64,000 nt of DNA from Pseudomonas monsensis (GTDB taxonomy: Bacteria > Pseudomonadota > Gammaproteobacteria > Pseudomonadales > Pseudomonadaceae): the NCBI RefSeq assembly GCF_014268495.2, contig NZ_CP077087.1, positions 6,312,001 through 6,376,000 of the forward strand, written 5' to 3'. The position numbers were made by a program, and so were the translations under genes. A model generated the notes under the pieces. The model ran no database searches, was not told where the DNA came from, and was given only the letters and a program-made list of their open reading frames with translations. Below, in pieces: positions 36,332-44,889 of this stretch; the first letter of the stretch is position 1, and every line of letters starts with the position of its first letter.

Positions 36332-36787
36332 TTAAGGCTTGCGGGTCAGGCGCGTGAGGATACGGTCCAGCGCATTGGCAAACGCCTGCTTCTCGCGCTC
36401 GCCGAATGGTGCCGGGCCGCCGCTGATCTGGCCCTGCTCGCGCAGGTCGGTGAACAGGTTGCGCACCGCCAGCCGCTCGCCCATGTTCTGCGCATCGAAC
36501 TCCTTGCCCCGCGGGTCCAGCGCCGCCACCCCCTTCTTCACCAGACGATCGGCCAGCGGAATATCGCTGCAGATCACCAGTTCACCGGGCACCGCGTGCT
36601 CGACCAGATAATCGTCCGCCGCATCCGGGCCACTCGGCACCACGATCAATTTGACGATCGCCAGCCCCGGTTTGGTCTGCGGTTGCCCGGCCACCAGCAC
36701 CACTTCGAACTGGCGCTTGAGGGCGAACTTCACCACCAGATCCTTGGCGGCCCGAGGGCAGGCGTCGGCATCAATCCATACACGCAT
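36332..36787 (-). CDS. YaiI/YqxD-family (UPF0178) protein
   Basis: This is a 151-residue protein of the UPF0178 family with a PIN-like fold. MRVWIDADACPRAAKDLVV at the N-terminus holds the conserved aspartates, and DIPLADRLVKKG near 91-102 is a second family block. Start at the ATG 36785-36787 is supported by GAGG 8 nt upstream. Possible RNase or DNA-binding role, not established. A REP pair separates it from the FTR1 gene. Confidence 0.88.
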   Translation of the reverse strand: MRVWIDADACPRAAKDLVVKFALKRQFEVVLVAGQPQTKPGLAIVKLIVVPSGPDAADDYLVEHAVPGELVICSDIPLADRLVKKGVAALDPRGKEFDAQNMGERLAVRNLFTDLREQGQISGGPAPFGEREKQAFANALDRILTRLTRKP

Positions 36788-36808
36788 GTTTTTTTCCTCT
36801 TTTAAAAG

Positions 36809-36873
36809 CATCGCGGGCAAGCCACGCTCCCCCAAGGTTAACGCTAACCTCTGGGAGCGGGCTTGCCCGCGAA
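36809..36873. repeat. REP doublet with a GCGGGCAAGC core
   Basis: ATCGCGGGCAAGCCACGCTC and GGAGCGGGCTTGCCCGCGA face each other about 25 nt apart between the FTR1 gene and yaiI. This is the GCGGGCAAGCCCGCTCCCA family, also seen at 45596-45621 and 58949-59041. Confidence 0.78.
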
Positions 36874-36893
36874 TATGAGCGCAGCGAATGCTC

Positions 36894-38789
36894 TTAAGCA
36901 GTCATCCGCTTCTTCTCGGACATCCGGCTCCGCCCATACAACACGGCAATCGCCAGAATCGCCAGCGCCTGCGCCGTCAGCGAATAGGCATCGGCATGAA
37001 TGCCCAGCCAGTCGAAGTCGAAGAACGCCACCGGACGCGTGCCGAAGATCCCGGCTTCCTGCAACGCCTTCACGCCATGCCCGGCGAACACCACCGACAA
37101 CGCGCAGAGCAGACCGGCGTTAATGCTGAAGAACAGCGTCAGCGGCAGTTTCGCCGAGCCGCGCAGGATCACCCAGGCCAGACCGACCAGCAGCACCAGC
37201 GCGGTGGCACCACCGGCCAGCACTGCGTCATGCCCGGCGGGGCCTGCCTGCAACCACAGGGTTTCGTAGAACAGGATCACTTCGAACAATTCGCGGTACA
37301 CCGAGAAGAACGCGAGGATTGCGAAGCCGAAACGCCCGCCGCCGCCCACCAGACTCTGCTTGATGTAATCCTGCCAAGCTGCGGCGTGGCGACGGTCATG
37401 CATCCACACGCCGAGCCACAACACCATGACACTGGCGAACAGTGCCGTCGCGCCCTCGAGCAACTCACGCTGCGAGCCGCTGACATCAATCACGTACGCG
37501 GCCAGCGCCCAGGTGCCGAGACCGGCCAACAGCGCCAGGCCCCAACCGATGTTGACGCTGCGCACCGCCGACTGCTGGCCGGTGTTACGCAGAAACGCGA
37601 GGATCGCCGCCAGTACCAGAATCGCTTCCAGACCTTCGCGCAGCAGAATCAACAGGCCGGAAATGAAGCTCAGCGACCAGCTCAAGCCATCGCTGCCGAG
37701 TAACCCGGCGGACTCCTTGAGCCTGGCCTTGGCGGCATCCAGACGCTGTTCGGCCTGCTCGACCGGTAAACCGTCCTGCAACGACTGCCGATACGCCATC
37801 AGGGATTTTTCGGTGTCTTTGCGCACAGTGGCGTCGACGTTATCCAGCGAGCTTTCGACCAGCTCGAAACCTTCCAGATAGGCCGCCACCGACAGGTCAT
37901 ACGCCTGATCGTGGTCGCCGGCACGATACGCCGCGAGACTCTTGTCCAGAGTCGCAGCGGTGTAGTCGAGCAACTGCGCCGGGCCACGCTTGACCTGCGG
38001 CGGCTGCGCGCGCTGGGCGCGGAAGGTTGCGGCGGTTTGCGCACCTTCGGCGGCCTGTACTTCGGCCGGGGTCTGGCGGGCCAGATCGGCGATGTTGTAG
38101 GTCTTGTCGGATTTGGCCGCTGCCGGGTCGGCACTGAAGCCGGCGATGTAGGTCGCCAGGTCCCAGCGCTGACGGTCATCCAGTTGATCGGCGAAGGCCG
38201 GCATGTCGGTGCCTTCGACGCCCTGACCGAGGGTGCTGTAGATCGCGTACAGGCTCAGGTGATCCATCCGTGCGGCATCGCGCAGATTGGCCGGTGCCGG
38301 CGACATGCCGAGACTCGCCGGGCCGTCGCCGGCCCCGGTTTCACCGTGGCAAACCGAGCAGTTTTGCGCGTAGAGCGGCGCGCCGCGGATCGGATCCGGC
38401 GTAATGATCGGTGCCTGGCTGACTTCATACGCCACCGCCAGTTGTGCCCCCAGTTGCCGGGCCTGACGGGCGACTTCGGCGCCGTCCTGTTTGGCGCTGA
38501 TAGCGGCGTGCAGAGCCGCGACGCCTTGCTCCAGCGCCGCCTTCTCCGGCTTGACCGGCATGCCGGCGATCAGGCCTTGCAGCATCTGGGTGAATTCCAG
38601 TTGTTCGCGGTATTCGCCGTCGTCGACAACCTTGCCCGCCGCCACCGTCGGCGGGTAGTCCGCACTGATGTAATCGAGCAAGTGCAGCGCCTGCGGGGCG
38701 CCTTCCACGGTATCGGCGAGCAGATTGAAGCTGCTCAAGGCAAGCAACGGAAACGCCAGCCAGGCCAGGAAACGGGACGCGGCAGTCAT
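36894..38789 (-). CDS. Cytochrome c-FTR1 iron permease fusion
   Basis: This 631-residue protein begins with a signal peptide (about 1-25). A c-type heme site CSVCH lies at 144-148 with the axial methionine probably in DMPAFADQ. A helical linker follows to about residue 365. The rest is an FTR1/EfeU permease of seven membrane segments with REGLEA at 384-389 and a second acidic motif YRELFEVILFYE near 498-509, the Fe-binding REXXE pair. It probably imports iron after oxidation by the fused cytochrome. No efeO or efeB gene lies beside it. The next gene is a LysR regulator. Confidence 0.9.
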   Translation of the reverse strand: MTAASRFLAWLAFPLLALSSFNLLADTVEGAPQALHLLDYISADYPPTVAAGKVVDDGEYREQLEFTQMLQGLIAGMPVKPEKAALEQGVAALHAAISAKQDGAEVARQARQLGAQLAVAYEVSQAPIITPDPIRGAPLYAQNCSVCHGETGAGDGPASLGMSPAPANLRDAARMDHLSLYAIYSTLGQGVEGTDMPAFADQLDDRQRWDLATYIAGFSADPAAAKSDKTYNIADLARQTPAEVQAAEGAQTAATFRAQRAQPPQVKRGPAQLLDYTAATLDKSLAAYRAGDHDQAYDLSVAAYLEGFELVESSLDNVDATVRKDTEKSLMAYRQSLQDGLPVEQAEQRLDAAKARLKESAGLLGSDGLSWSLSFISGLLILLREGLEAILVLAAILAFLRNTGQQSAVRSVNIGWGLALLAGLGTWALAAYVIDVSGSQRELLEGATALFASVMVLWLGVWMHDRRHAAAWQDYIKQSLVGGGGRFGFAILAFFSVYRELFEVILFYETLWLQAGPAGHDAVLAGGATALVLLVGLAWVILRGSAKLPLTLFFSINAGLLCALSVVFAGHGVKALQEAGIFGTRPVAFFDFDWLGIHADAYSLTAQALAILAIAVLYGRSRMSEKKRMTA

Positions 38790-38873
38790 GAAGAATTCTC
38801 AAATGGAAATGCGAAGTTACATATTGTTCACTTCGAACGCCTTTCACTCAAGCTTTGTCGACGGAGAACCGCT

Positions 38874-39773
38874 TCAGCGCACTGGCATCGACGCGTTTCG
38901 GTAGTGTTCGAGCATGAATTCGACAAACACCCGCACCTTGAGCGCCACGTGTCGGGCATGGGGATAGAGCGCGTAATAGTGGCGCTGACCGAGGCTGCAA
39001 TTGGGCAGGATCTGCACCAGCCGCCCCGCCAGCAGGTCATCCAGCACCGTAGCCCGGGTGAACGCGGCAATGCCGACACCGGCCAGCGCCGCAGCGTGCA
39101 ACGAGCTGATCGAGTCGGCCTTGAACCGGCCTTGCGCGCGCACGCTGCTGGTGCCCCCACGCGCATCGGTCAGCAGCCAGTCGCTGCCGCCGGCAAACGC
39201 CAGTAACTGATGTCCGGTCAGCTCGCGCACCTGACGGACCAGGCCATGACGGGCGACGTAGCCCGGTGACGCCACCAGCAACATGTCCGAAACGGTCAGC
39301 AGGCGCGCCACCAATGACGAGTCGGCCAATGGCCCGCAGATGCGTAACGCCACGTCGAAGCCCTCGGCGATCAGGTCGACGAAGCGGTCATCGCAGGACA
39401 GGTCCACCTCGATCTCGGGATAGCGCTGTTGAAACACCGGCAACCAGTGCGCCAGCTCCAGCGTACCGATGACCATCGGCGCGCTGATGCGCAGCACACC
39501 GGTGGGGCTTTCGTGAGACTGCCCCGCTGCCAGCGCAGCCTGATCAAGACGTTCGAGAATGTCCACGCACGCCGCGTAATACTGCTGCCCCGCCGTGGTC
39601 AGGCTGAAACGGCGGGTATTGCGGTTGATCAGGCGCGTGCCGAGTTCGCTTTCCAGTTGCTGCAACTGCCGGGAGATGGTCGAGTGGGTGGTGTCGAGTC
39701 GCTCGGCAGCGGCGCTGAATCCGCGACACTCGACAATGCAACAAAAGGCGCGCATGGCTTGCAGTTGATTCAT
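38874..39773 (-). CDS. LysR-family transcriptional regulator
   Basis: This is a 299-residue regulator. The N-terminal winged helix-turn-helix is MNQLQAMRAFCCIVECRGFSAAAERLDTTHSTISRQLQQLE (about 1-41). A substrate-binding domain follows from about residue 92. I use the ATG at 39771-39773 in place of one 12 codons upstream. It is divergent from the COG3014 lipoprotein gene across about 130 nt and lies downstream of nothing co-directional except across an 84-nt gap before the FTR1 gene. Either neighbour could be its target. Confidence 0.85.
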   Translation of the reverse strand: MNQLQAMRAFCCIVECRGFSAAAERLDTTHSTISRQLQQLESELGTRLINRNTRRFSLTTAGQQYYAACVDILERLDQAALAAGQSHESPTGVLRISAPMVIGTLELAHWLPVFQQRYPEIEVDLSCDDRFVDLIAEGFDVALRICGPLADSSLVARLLTVSDMLLVASPGYVARHGLVRQVRELTGHQLLAFAGGSDWLLTDARGGTSSVRAQGRFKADSISSLHAAALAGVGIAAFTRATVLDDLLAGRLVQILPNCSLGQRHYYALYPHARHVALKVRVFVEFMLEHYRNASMPVR

Positions 39774-39902
39774 CGAGAGTCCCCGACTTGTTGATCGCTG
39801 AGCGCGCAAGCCTAGCGTAATGCTTACCCACCCGGCAGCAGCAAAGCGCCCCTATAATGCGTCATCCCCGTGCTTTTGCCGTTCAAGGAAGAACCCGTCT
39901 CC

Positions 39903-41282
39903 ATGCGCCATTGTCTGCCGTTCTGCCTGCTGCTCAGCCTCATCGTGCAACTGAGCGGTTGCGCCGCTTATCGCAATTACGATCAGGAAATGCAGCAGAC
40001 TATCGACCAGATGGCGCAGGGCAATCTGAACGAAGCGCTCTACCTGATGGAGCTGCACAATCCTTGGGAAGACAAGGATCTGCTGTATTACCTGGAACGC
40101 GGCGCGATTCTCAGCGCCGGCACCAACCTGCCAAAAAGCCAGGAAGCCTGGCGCAGTGCCGACCGGATGATTTTCCAGCGTGAAGAGACCACCCCCTCAG
40201 CCCCAATCAAACTGCTGACCCGCTTCGGCAACGAAATGGGCACGATGCTGGTCAACGACAAGCTGCTGCGCTACGAGGGCTACGACTACGAAAAAGTCAT
40301 GCTGACCACCGAGATGGCGCTCAACCAACTGGCGGAAAACGATTTCGACGGTGCCCGGGCCGACATCAAGAAAACCCACGAGCGCGAAACCCTGATCGCC
40401 CGCCAGCGCGAAAGGCAATACGAAGAAGCTGAAGAGCAAGCCAAAAGCCAAGGGATCACGCTGCATTACAAAGACTTGCAAGGCTATCCGGTGACCATCC
40501 TCGACGCTCCGCAAGTCATCGCGCTGAAGAATGGCTACCAGAGTGCGTTCAGTCATTATCTGGCCGGCTTCACCTATGAAGCCTTGGGCGAGCGTACGCT
40601 CGCGGCACCCGGCTATCGACAAGCGATCGAATTGCGCCCGGGCCTGCGGTTTCTCGAAAACGCTCTGCGCAATCTGGACAAACCCGGGCCGGCAGCCGAT
40701 GAAAGCGAGATTCTAATCGTGGTCCAGGCCGGCTTCGCCCCGGCACGCAGTTCGGTGCAAGTGCCGATCCCGGTGCGCCTGAACGAAAACCTGACGATTG
40801 TCGCCCCGATTTCGTTCCCGGTGATGGTGCCCGACACGCTCACACCTCCGGTTCCAAGCGTGCTCGTCGACGGTAAACAATACCCGCTGACGATGATCAA
40901 CAGCGTCACGGACATGGCCATGCGCACCTTGCGCGATGACATGCCGGCGATCATTTCCCGCGCCATGTTCCGCGCCAACATGGCCGCCATCAGCCAGGCG
41001 CAAAAGAACGAACGCGATCCGGCCAAGGCTTCGCTGGTGGTGACCGATCACGATCCTTTCGAGGAAGCTGACACACGAACCTGGCGCACACTGCCGGATA
41101 AAACCCTGGTCGCCCGTCTACGCCTGAAAAAAGGCCTGCACCGCGTGCGCTTTCCGTATTTTCGTGCAGAAGACGGGTTCACGGTACGCGTCGACCAGAA
41201 CCATCAAGTGTTCAATCTGCGGGTATTCATGGGCAAAAACTATTTCGTGGGTTCCGCACTGGTCCTGCCTGAAACGCCATGA
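39903..41282 (+). CDS. COG3014-family outer-membrane lipoprotein, first paralogue
   Basis: This 459-residue protein is a lipoprotein with signal peptide and lipobox QLSGC, the lipidated Cys being residue 20. After it come about 200 residues of helical repeats with VNDKLLRYEGYDYEKVMLTT and FDGARADIKKTHERE, then an LQGYPV block and a beta-rich C-terminal part. It shares long conserved stretches with the next gene, so they are tandem duplicates. COG3014 has no known biochemical function. Residue 12 of a longer frame is taken as the start, fitting the lipobox. It is the first gene of a five-gene envelope group. Confidence 0.83.
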   Translation: MRHCLPFCLLLSLIVQLSGCAAYRNYDQEMQQTIDQMAQGNLNEALYLMELHNPWEDKDLLYYLERGAILSAGTNLPKSQEAWRSADRMIFQREETTPSAPIKLLTRFGNEMGTMLVNDKLLRYEGYDYEKVMLTTEMALNQLAENDFDGARADIKKTHERETLIARQRERQYEEAEEQAKSQGITLHYKDLQGYPVTILDAPQVIALKNGYQSAFSHYLAGFTYEALGERTLAAPGYRQAIELRPGLRFLENALRNLDKPGPAADESEILIVVQAGFAPARSSVQVPIPVRLNENLTIVAPISFPVMVPDTLTPPVPSVLVDGKQYPLTMINSVTDMAMRTLRDDMPAIISRAMFRANMAAISQAQKNERDPAKASLVVTDHDPFEEADTRTWRTLPDKTLVARLRLKKGLHRVRFPYFRAEDGFTVRVDQNHQVFNLRVFMGKNYFVGSALVLPETP

Positions 41283-41516
41283 ACGCAGGACGATTGATAA
41301 TGCTTAGAATGATGGCACCAAACTAACAAGTGCGATTAAAAAGCTATTACATAGCCAGCACCGCCCGCCTATAATGCCGCGCCTTCGTTATTGCAATCAG
41401 GCATTAAAGCTCCTCTTGTTATGAGGAATTGGCAGGAGGCCAGCGCCACTGTCGATGGGTCACCTCAGCCCGACCAGCATTCGCGGCTGCATTTACTCCA
41501 GGGAAGAAGTACCCCC

Positions 41517-42911
41517 ATGGCATTCCGCGCCCCCACTCTGATCGCGCTCAGCGCCATCACCCTGCTATCCGGCTGTTCAGCGTTTCGCAACTACGACTCG
41601 GAACTGGCCCAGACCAACCAGCAACTGGCCAGCGGCAACGTCGATGCCGCCCTGACCCTGCTGGAAAAGAACAACACCGGCCCCGACAAGGACCTGCTCT
41701 ATTACTTCGAGAAAGGTGAATTGCTGCGCGCCAAAGGCGACCTGTCCGGCAGCCAGAACGCCTGGACCAGCGCCGATCAGGTGGTCGGGCAGTGGGAAGA
41801 TGCGGTCAAGCTCGACAGCGCCAAATACCTGGCCCAGTTCGGCAGCTTCATCGTCAACGACAAAGTGCGTCGCTACGAGGGCTACGACTACGAAAAAGTC
41901 ATGCTGACCACGCAGATGGCCCTCAACCTGCTGGCGGTCAATGACTTCGACGGCGCCCGCACCGCGATCAAGAAGACCCACGAACGTGAAGCGGTGATCG
42001 CCGACCTGCGCGACAAGGAATACCTGAAAAGCGAAGAAGAGGCCGAGAAAGAAGGGATCAAGACCCAGTACAAGGATCTGCAGGGTTACCCGGTCGCCAG
42101 CCTCGATGCGCCGGAAGTGGTCAGCCTGAAAAACAGCTACCAGAGTGCGTTCAGCCATTACCTGGCCGGTTTCGTCTACGAAGCCCTGGGTGAAAAGGAT
42201 CTGGCTGCACCGGGCTATCGCAAAGCGGCCGAACTGCGGCCGAACACACCGTTGCTGGAACAGGCACTGGTCAACCTCGACAAGCCGTCCAAGTCTGACG
42301 ACAGCGACATCCTGATCGTGGTGCAAAGCGGCCTGGCGCCGTCGCGCGACTCGATCCGCGTGCCGCTGCCATTGCCGATTTCCAACAACGTGGTGATCAC
42401 TCCGCTGTCGTTCCCGATCATCAAGCCTGACACCTCCACTGCGCCGTTCGCGCAGATCGGCGTCGATGGCCAGCAAGTCAACCTGACCGCCCTCAACAGC
42501 ACCACCGCCATGTCCCGCCGCGCCCTGCGCGATGACATGCCGGGGATCATCGTGCGCACCACCGTGCGCGCAATCACCAAAGGTGTGGCGCAGAAGAAGA
42601 TCAACGAAACCAACCCGCTCGCGGGTCTGGCCGTGGGTATCTCTTCAGCTGTGCTGGAAGGTGCCGATACCCGTACGTGGCGCACCCTGCCGGACAACAC
42701 CCAGGTGGTGCGTCTGCGCTTGAAGAAAGGCGAGCACCAGGTCAGCCTGCCGAGCGCCGTGGGCGGTTCGGTGGTCAAGGTCACCGTCGACCAGCGTTAT
42801 CAGGTGATCAGCCTGCGCGCCGTGGGCAATCAAGTATTCGCCGGTGGCATCGCCGCCCACGTGATCCCGAGCGCCGGCGCGACCAACGTCGCCAGCCTCA
42901 AACAACCTTAA
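41517..42911 (+). CDS. COG3014-family outer-membrane lipoprotein, second paralogue
   Basis: This 464-residue lipoprotein has lipobox LLSGC with Cys20. Blocks shared with the preceding protein include DKDLLYYFEKGE, VNDKVRRYEGYDYEKVMLTT, FDGARTAIKKTHERE and YQSAFSHYLAGF, with the two proteins running in register to their C-termini. An ATG 42 codons upstream is rejected because only the later ATG gives a signal peptide and lipobox. A 234-nt gap before it may carry its own promoter. Followed at 15 nt by a YcfL-like gene. Confidence 0.85.
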   Translation: MAFRAPTLIALSAITLLSGCSAFRNYDSELAQTNQQLASGNVDAALTLLEKNNTGPDKDLLYYFEKGELLRAKGDLSGSQNAWTSADQVVGQWEDAVKLDSAKYLAQFGSFIVNDKVRRYEGYDYEKVMLTTQMALNLLAVNDFDGARTAIKKTHEREAVIADLRDKEYLKSEEEAEKEGIKTQYKDLQGYPVASLDAPEVVSLKNSYQSAFSHYLAGFVYEALGEKDLAAPGYRKAAELRPNTPLLEQALVNLDKPSKSDDSDILIVVQSGLAPSRDSIRVPLPLPISNNVVITPLSFPIIKPDTSTAPFAQIGVDGQQVNLTALNSTTAMSRRALRDDMPGIIVRTTVRAITKGVAQKKINETNPLAGLAVGISSAVLEGADTRTWRTLPDNTQVVRLRLKKGEHQVSLPSAVGGSVVKVTVDQRYQVISLRAVGNQVFAGGIAAHVIPSAGATNVASLKQP

Positions 42912-42926
42912 GAACGGAGTCTTTGC

Positions 42927-43301
42927 ATGCGCTTCAAACTCATCGCCGTTGCCGCCCTCGCCGTCCTGGCCAGCGGCTGCGCCACCCCGCCACCACCGGA
43001 GCCGGGCAGCGCCGCGAGCAAAGTCGTGGCCATGGGGCCGCAGAAACACATCGTCGTCGGCGCCATGCGCGTCGCCCGCGAAAACGGCTTCATGACGGTC
43101 AATGTGCAGTTGAGCAACACGCTCAACAGCAACAAGATTTTCTACTACCGCTTCGCCTGGCTTGGCGCGGAAGGCTTCCCGATCGCCGAGGAAGAAGTCT
43201 GGAAAAGCCAGATGATGTACGGCGCCCAGACCAGCTTCATCCAGGGCATCGCGCCGACGCCGAAAGCCGTGGATTTCCGTCTGGAACTCAAGACGCCTTA
43301 A
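42927..43301 (+). CDS. YcfL-family lipoprotein (DUF1425)
   Basis: This is a 124-residue lipoprotein with lipobox LASGC (Cys18) and a proline-rich linker PPPPEPGS. The folded part has the DUF1425 features VNVQLSNTLNSNKIFYYRFAWLGAEG and FIQGIAPTPKAVDFRLEL. In E. coli ycfL lies directly upstream of lpoB, and here an LpoB-like gene also follows, 36 nt downstream. The order supports a shared role in the envelope. Confidence 0.85.
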   Translation: MRFKLIAVAALAVLASGCATPPPPEPGSAASKVVAMGPQKHIVVGAMRVARENGFMTVNVQLSNTLNSNKIFYYRFAWLGAEGFPIAEEEVWKSQMMYGAQTSFIQGIAPTPKAVDFRLELKTP

Positions 43302-43337
43302 GTCCGCCACCCTATTTCTGTTTGAGAGAGCATTCCC

Positions 43338-43925
43338 ATGTTTGCACGCTTTTCCTGCATCGCCGTCCTCGCCCTGCTGGCCTCCGGTTGCGCCAACACT
43401 TCGCCGACCCTGGGCAGCAAGAACATCAGCTACGGCGACACCAAAGCGGTTGAAACCGTGACCAACGAATTCGGTTCGACCGACCTGCAAATGATTGCCG
43501 AGTCGATGACCCGTTCCCTGGCCCAGTCCGGCATCCTGCAGGGTCGCCCGGTGGTTCAGGTCTACGACGTGAAGAACAAGACCAGCGAGTACATCGACAC
43601 GCGTGAGATCACCACCAGCATCAAGACCCAGTTGATGAAAACCGGCGTGGCCCGTTTCGCCAGCGACAACAACGCCATGCAGAGCCAGGTTGACCAGCTC
43701 AAGCTGCAAAACCAGAGCGGCCTGTACAAGAAAAGCACCGTGGCCAAGACTGGCAACATGGTTGCCGCCAAGTACCGCATCGAAGGCTCGATCAGCTCGA
43801 TCGTCAAGCGCAGCAGCGACTACAAGGACGTCTTCTACAAATTCAGCCTGCAACTGATCGACGTCGAAAGCGGTCTGGCCGAGTGGATGGACGAAAAAGA
43901 GATCCGCAAAACCACGGAGCGTTAA
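43338..43925 (+). CDS. LpoB-family lipoprotein
   Basis: This is a 195-residue lipoprotein with Cys18 in LLASGC. The mature part resembles E. coli LpoB, the outer-membrane activator of PBP1B: STDLQMIAESMTRSLAQSGIL, then VYDVKNKTSEYIDTREITTSIKTQL, and the IEGSISSIVKRSSDYKDVFYKFSLQL sheet. The name is based on family likeness. Pseudomonads are reported to use LpoP, not LpoB, for PBP1B, so its partner is open. It has 3 nt to the next gene. Confidence 0.82.
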   Translation: MFARFSCIAVLALLASGCANTSPTLGSKNISYGDTKAVETVTNEFGSTDLQMIAESMTRSLAQSGILQGRPVVQVYDVKNKTSEYIDTREITTSIKTQLMKTGVARFASDNNAMQSQVDQLKLQNQSGLYKKSTVAKTGNMVAAKYRIEGSISSIVKRSSDYKDVFYKFSLQLIDVESGLAEWMDEKEIRKTTER

Positions 43926-43928
43926 TCA

Positions 43929-44672
43929 ATGCGCACATGGATTGGCATGATGGCCCTGGCTTGCGCGTTCAGCGTGCAAGCGGCCCCGAAAGTCGCGGTG
44001 ACGGATCTGGCGTATCAGGAGCGCGTGGAGCAATACATCCACATCGTTTCAGCGCAGAGCAATTACCGCGAGGGTTATTACAGCTCCAGTGGTTCTTCGA
44101 ACTACAACGAGCTGGAAGCGACCACCAGCTACATCGAACAGGGTGAACTGCGTAAATTCACCGGCGACATCAAGGGTGAAATCCTGCGCACCGGCATGTT
44201 CCAGCTGGTGCAGGGCACGCCGTACACCGCGTCGTCCAAGGGTGACATTTACGACGTGATCAAGCGCATCAAGGCCGGCAACTTCAAGGGTGCCGACTAT
44301 GTGCTGTTCGGCACCGTATCGGACATCGACTTCACCCAGGACATGAACGAGCTGGCGCACACCGACAGCTATTCGGCGGTGCTGGGCCTGACGCTGGTGG
44401 CGGATTTCAGCCTGATCAACACCAAGACCTACGAGATCACCTCGGCCTTCACGGCGATGGGTGAAGCGCAGGACACCAAACTGGTGAACGGCCGCGACAT
44501 CAAGATCTCGCTGAACCGTCCTCGGGTGGTGCGTGAGGTGTCGAAAGCGCTGGGGGAAGACGTGGCCGGGCAACTGAGCATGCAGCTCGGTGGTGGTGGC
44601 TACGAGCAGCCGCGCGAAGCACCACAGCGCAACAATCTGCCGCGTGATACCGCGCCGGTGATTTTGCACTGA
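43929..44672 (+). CDS. CsgG/LpoB-like secreted protein
   Basis: This 247-residue protein has a signal peptide at 1-18 (ending SVQA) and no convincing lipobox, so it is probably soluble in the periplasm. VAVTDLAY opens the fold, a serine- and tyrosine-rich stretch (about residues 41-65) follows, and then the CsgG/LpoB-like core with LRKFTGDIKGEILRTGMFQLVQG and GADYVLFGTVSDIDF. It follows the LpoB-like gene by 3 nt. The downstream end has no terminator but a REPIN-like repeat. Confidence 0.8.
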   Translation: MRTWIGMMALACAFSVQAAPKVAVTDLAYQERVEQYIHIVSAQSNYREGYYSSSGSSNYNELEATTSYIEQGELRKFTGDIKGEILRTGMFQLVQGTPYTASSKGDIYDVIKRIKAGNFKGADYVLFGTVSDIDFTQDMNELAHTDSYSAVLGLTLVADFSLINTKTYEITSAFTAMGEAQDTKLVNGRDIKISLNRPRVVREVSKALGEDVAGQLSMQLGGGGYEQPREAPQRNNLPRDTAPVILH

Positions 44673-44704
44673 GCCGGATCTGAGGCCTTTGTGGCGAGGA
44701 GCTC

Positions 44705-44811
44705 TGTGGCGAGGGGATTTATCCCCGTTGGGTCGCGAAGCGGCCCTCGCTCTTGATTCAAGAAGATGGGGACTGCTGCGCAGTCCAACGGGGATAAATC
44801 CCCTCGCCACA
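44705..44811. repeat. Perfect 27-bp inverted repeat with hairpin centre
   Basis: The arms at 44705-44731 and 44785-44811 are exact reverse complements (GTGGCGAGGGGATTTATCCC and so on). Between them are two smaller hairpins, TCGCGAAGCGG-like and GGACTGCTGCGCAGTCC. It is the GGGGATTTATCCCC repeat class of P. fluorescens genomes as far as I know, here complete and paired. Confidence 0.85.
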
Positions 44812-44845
44812 AAAGCTCGCTTGCCCCGATGTCTCGGTAGAAATG

Positions 44846-44876
44846 AAAAAGGCGACCTCACGAGGTCGCCTTTTTT
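44846..44876. terminator. Terminator of the lysE-like gene
   Basis: GGCGACCTC and GAGGTCGCC form a 9-bp stem with a 2-nt loop and A5/T6 runs on either side, so it can act on both strands. The leftward LysE-family gene ends at 44890, 14 nt away. Confidence 0.85.
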
Positions 44877-44889
44877 CTGCCTGGAAGGT

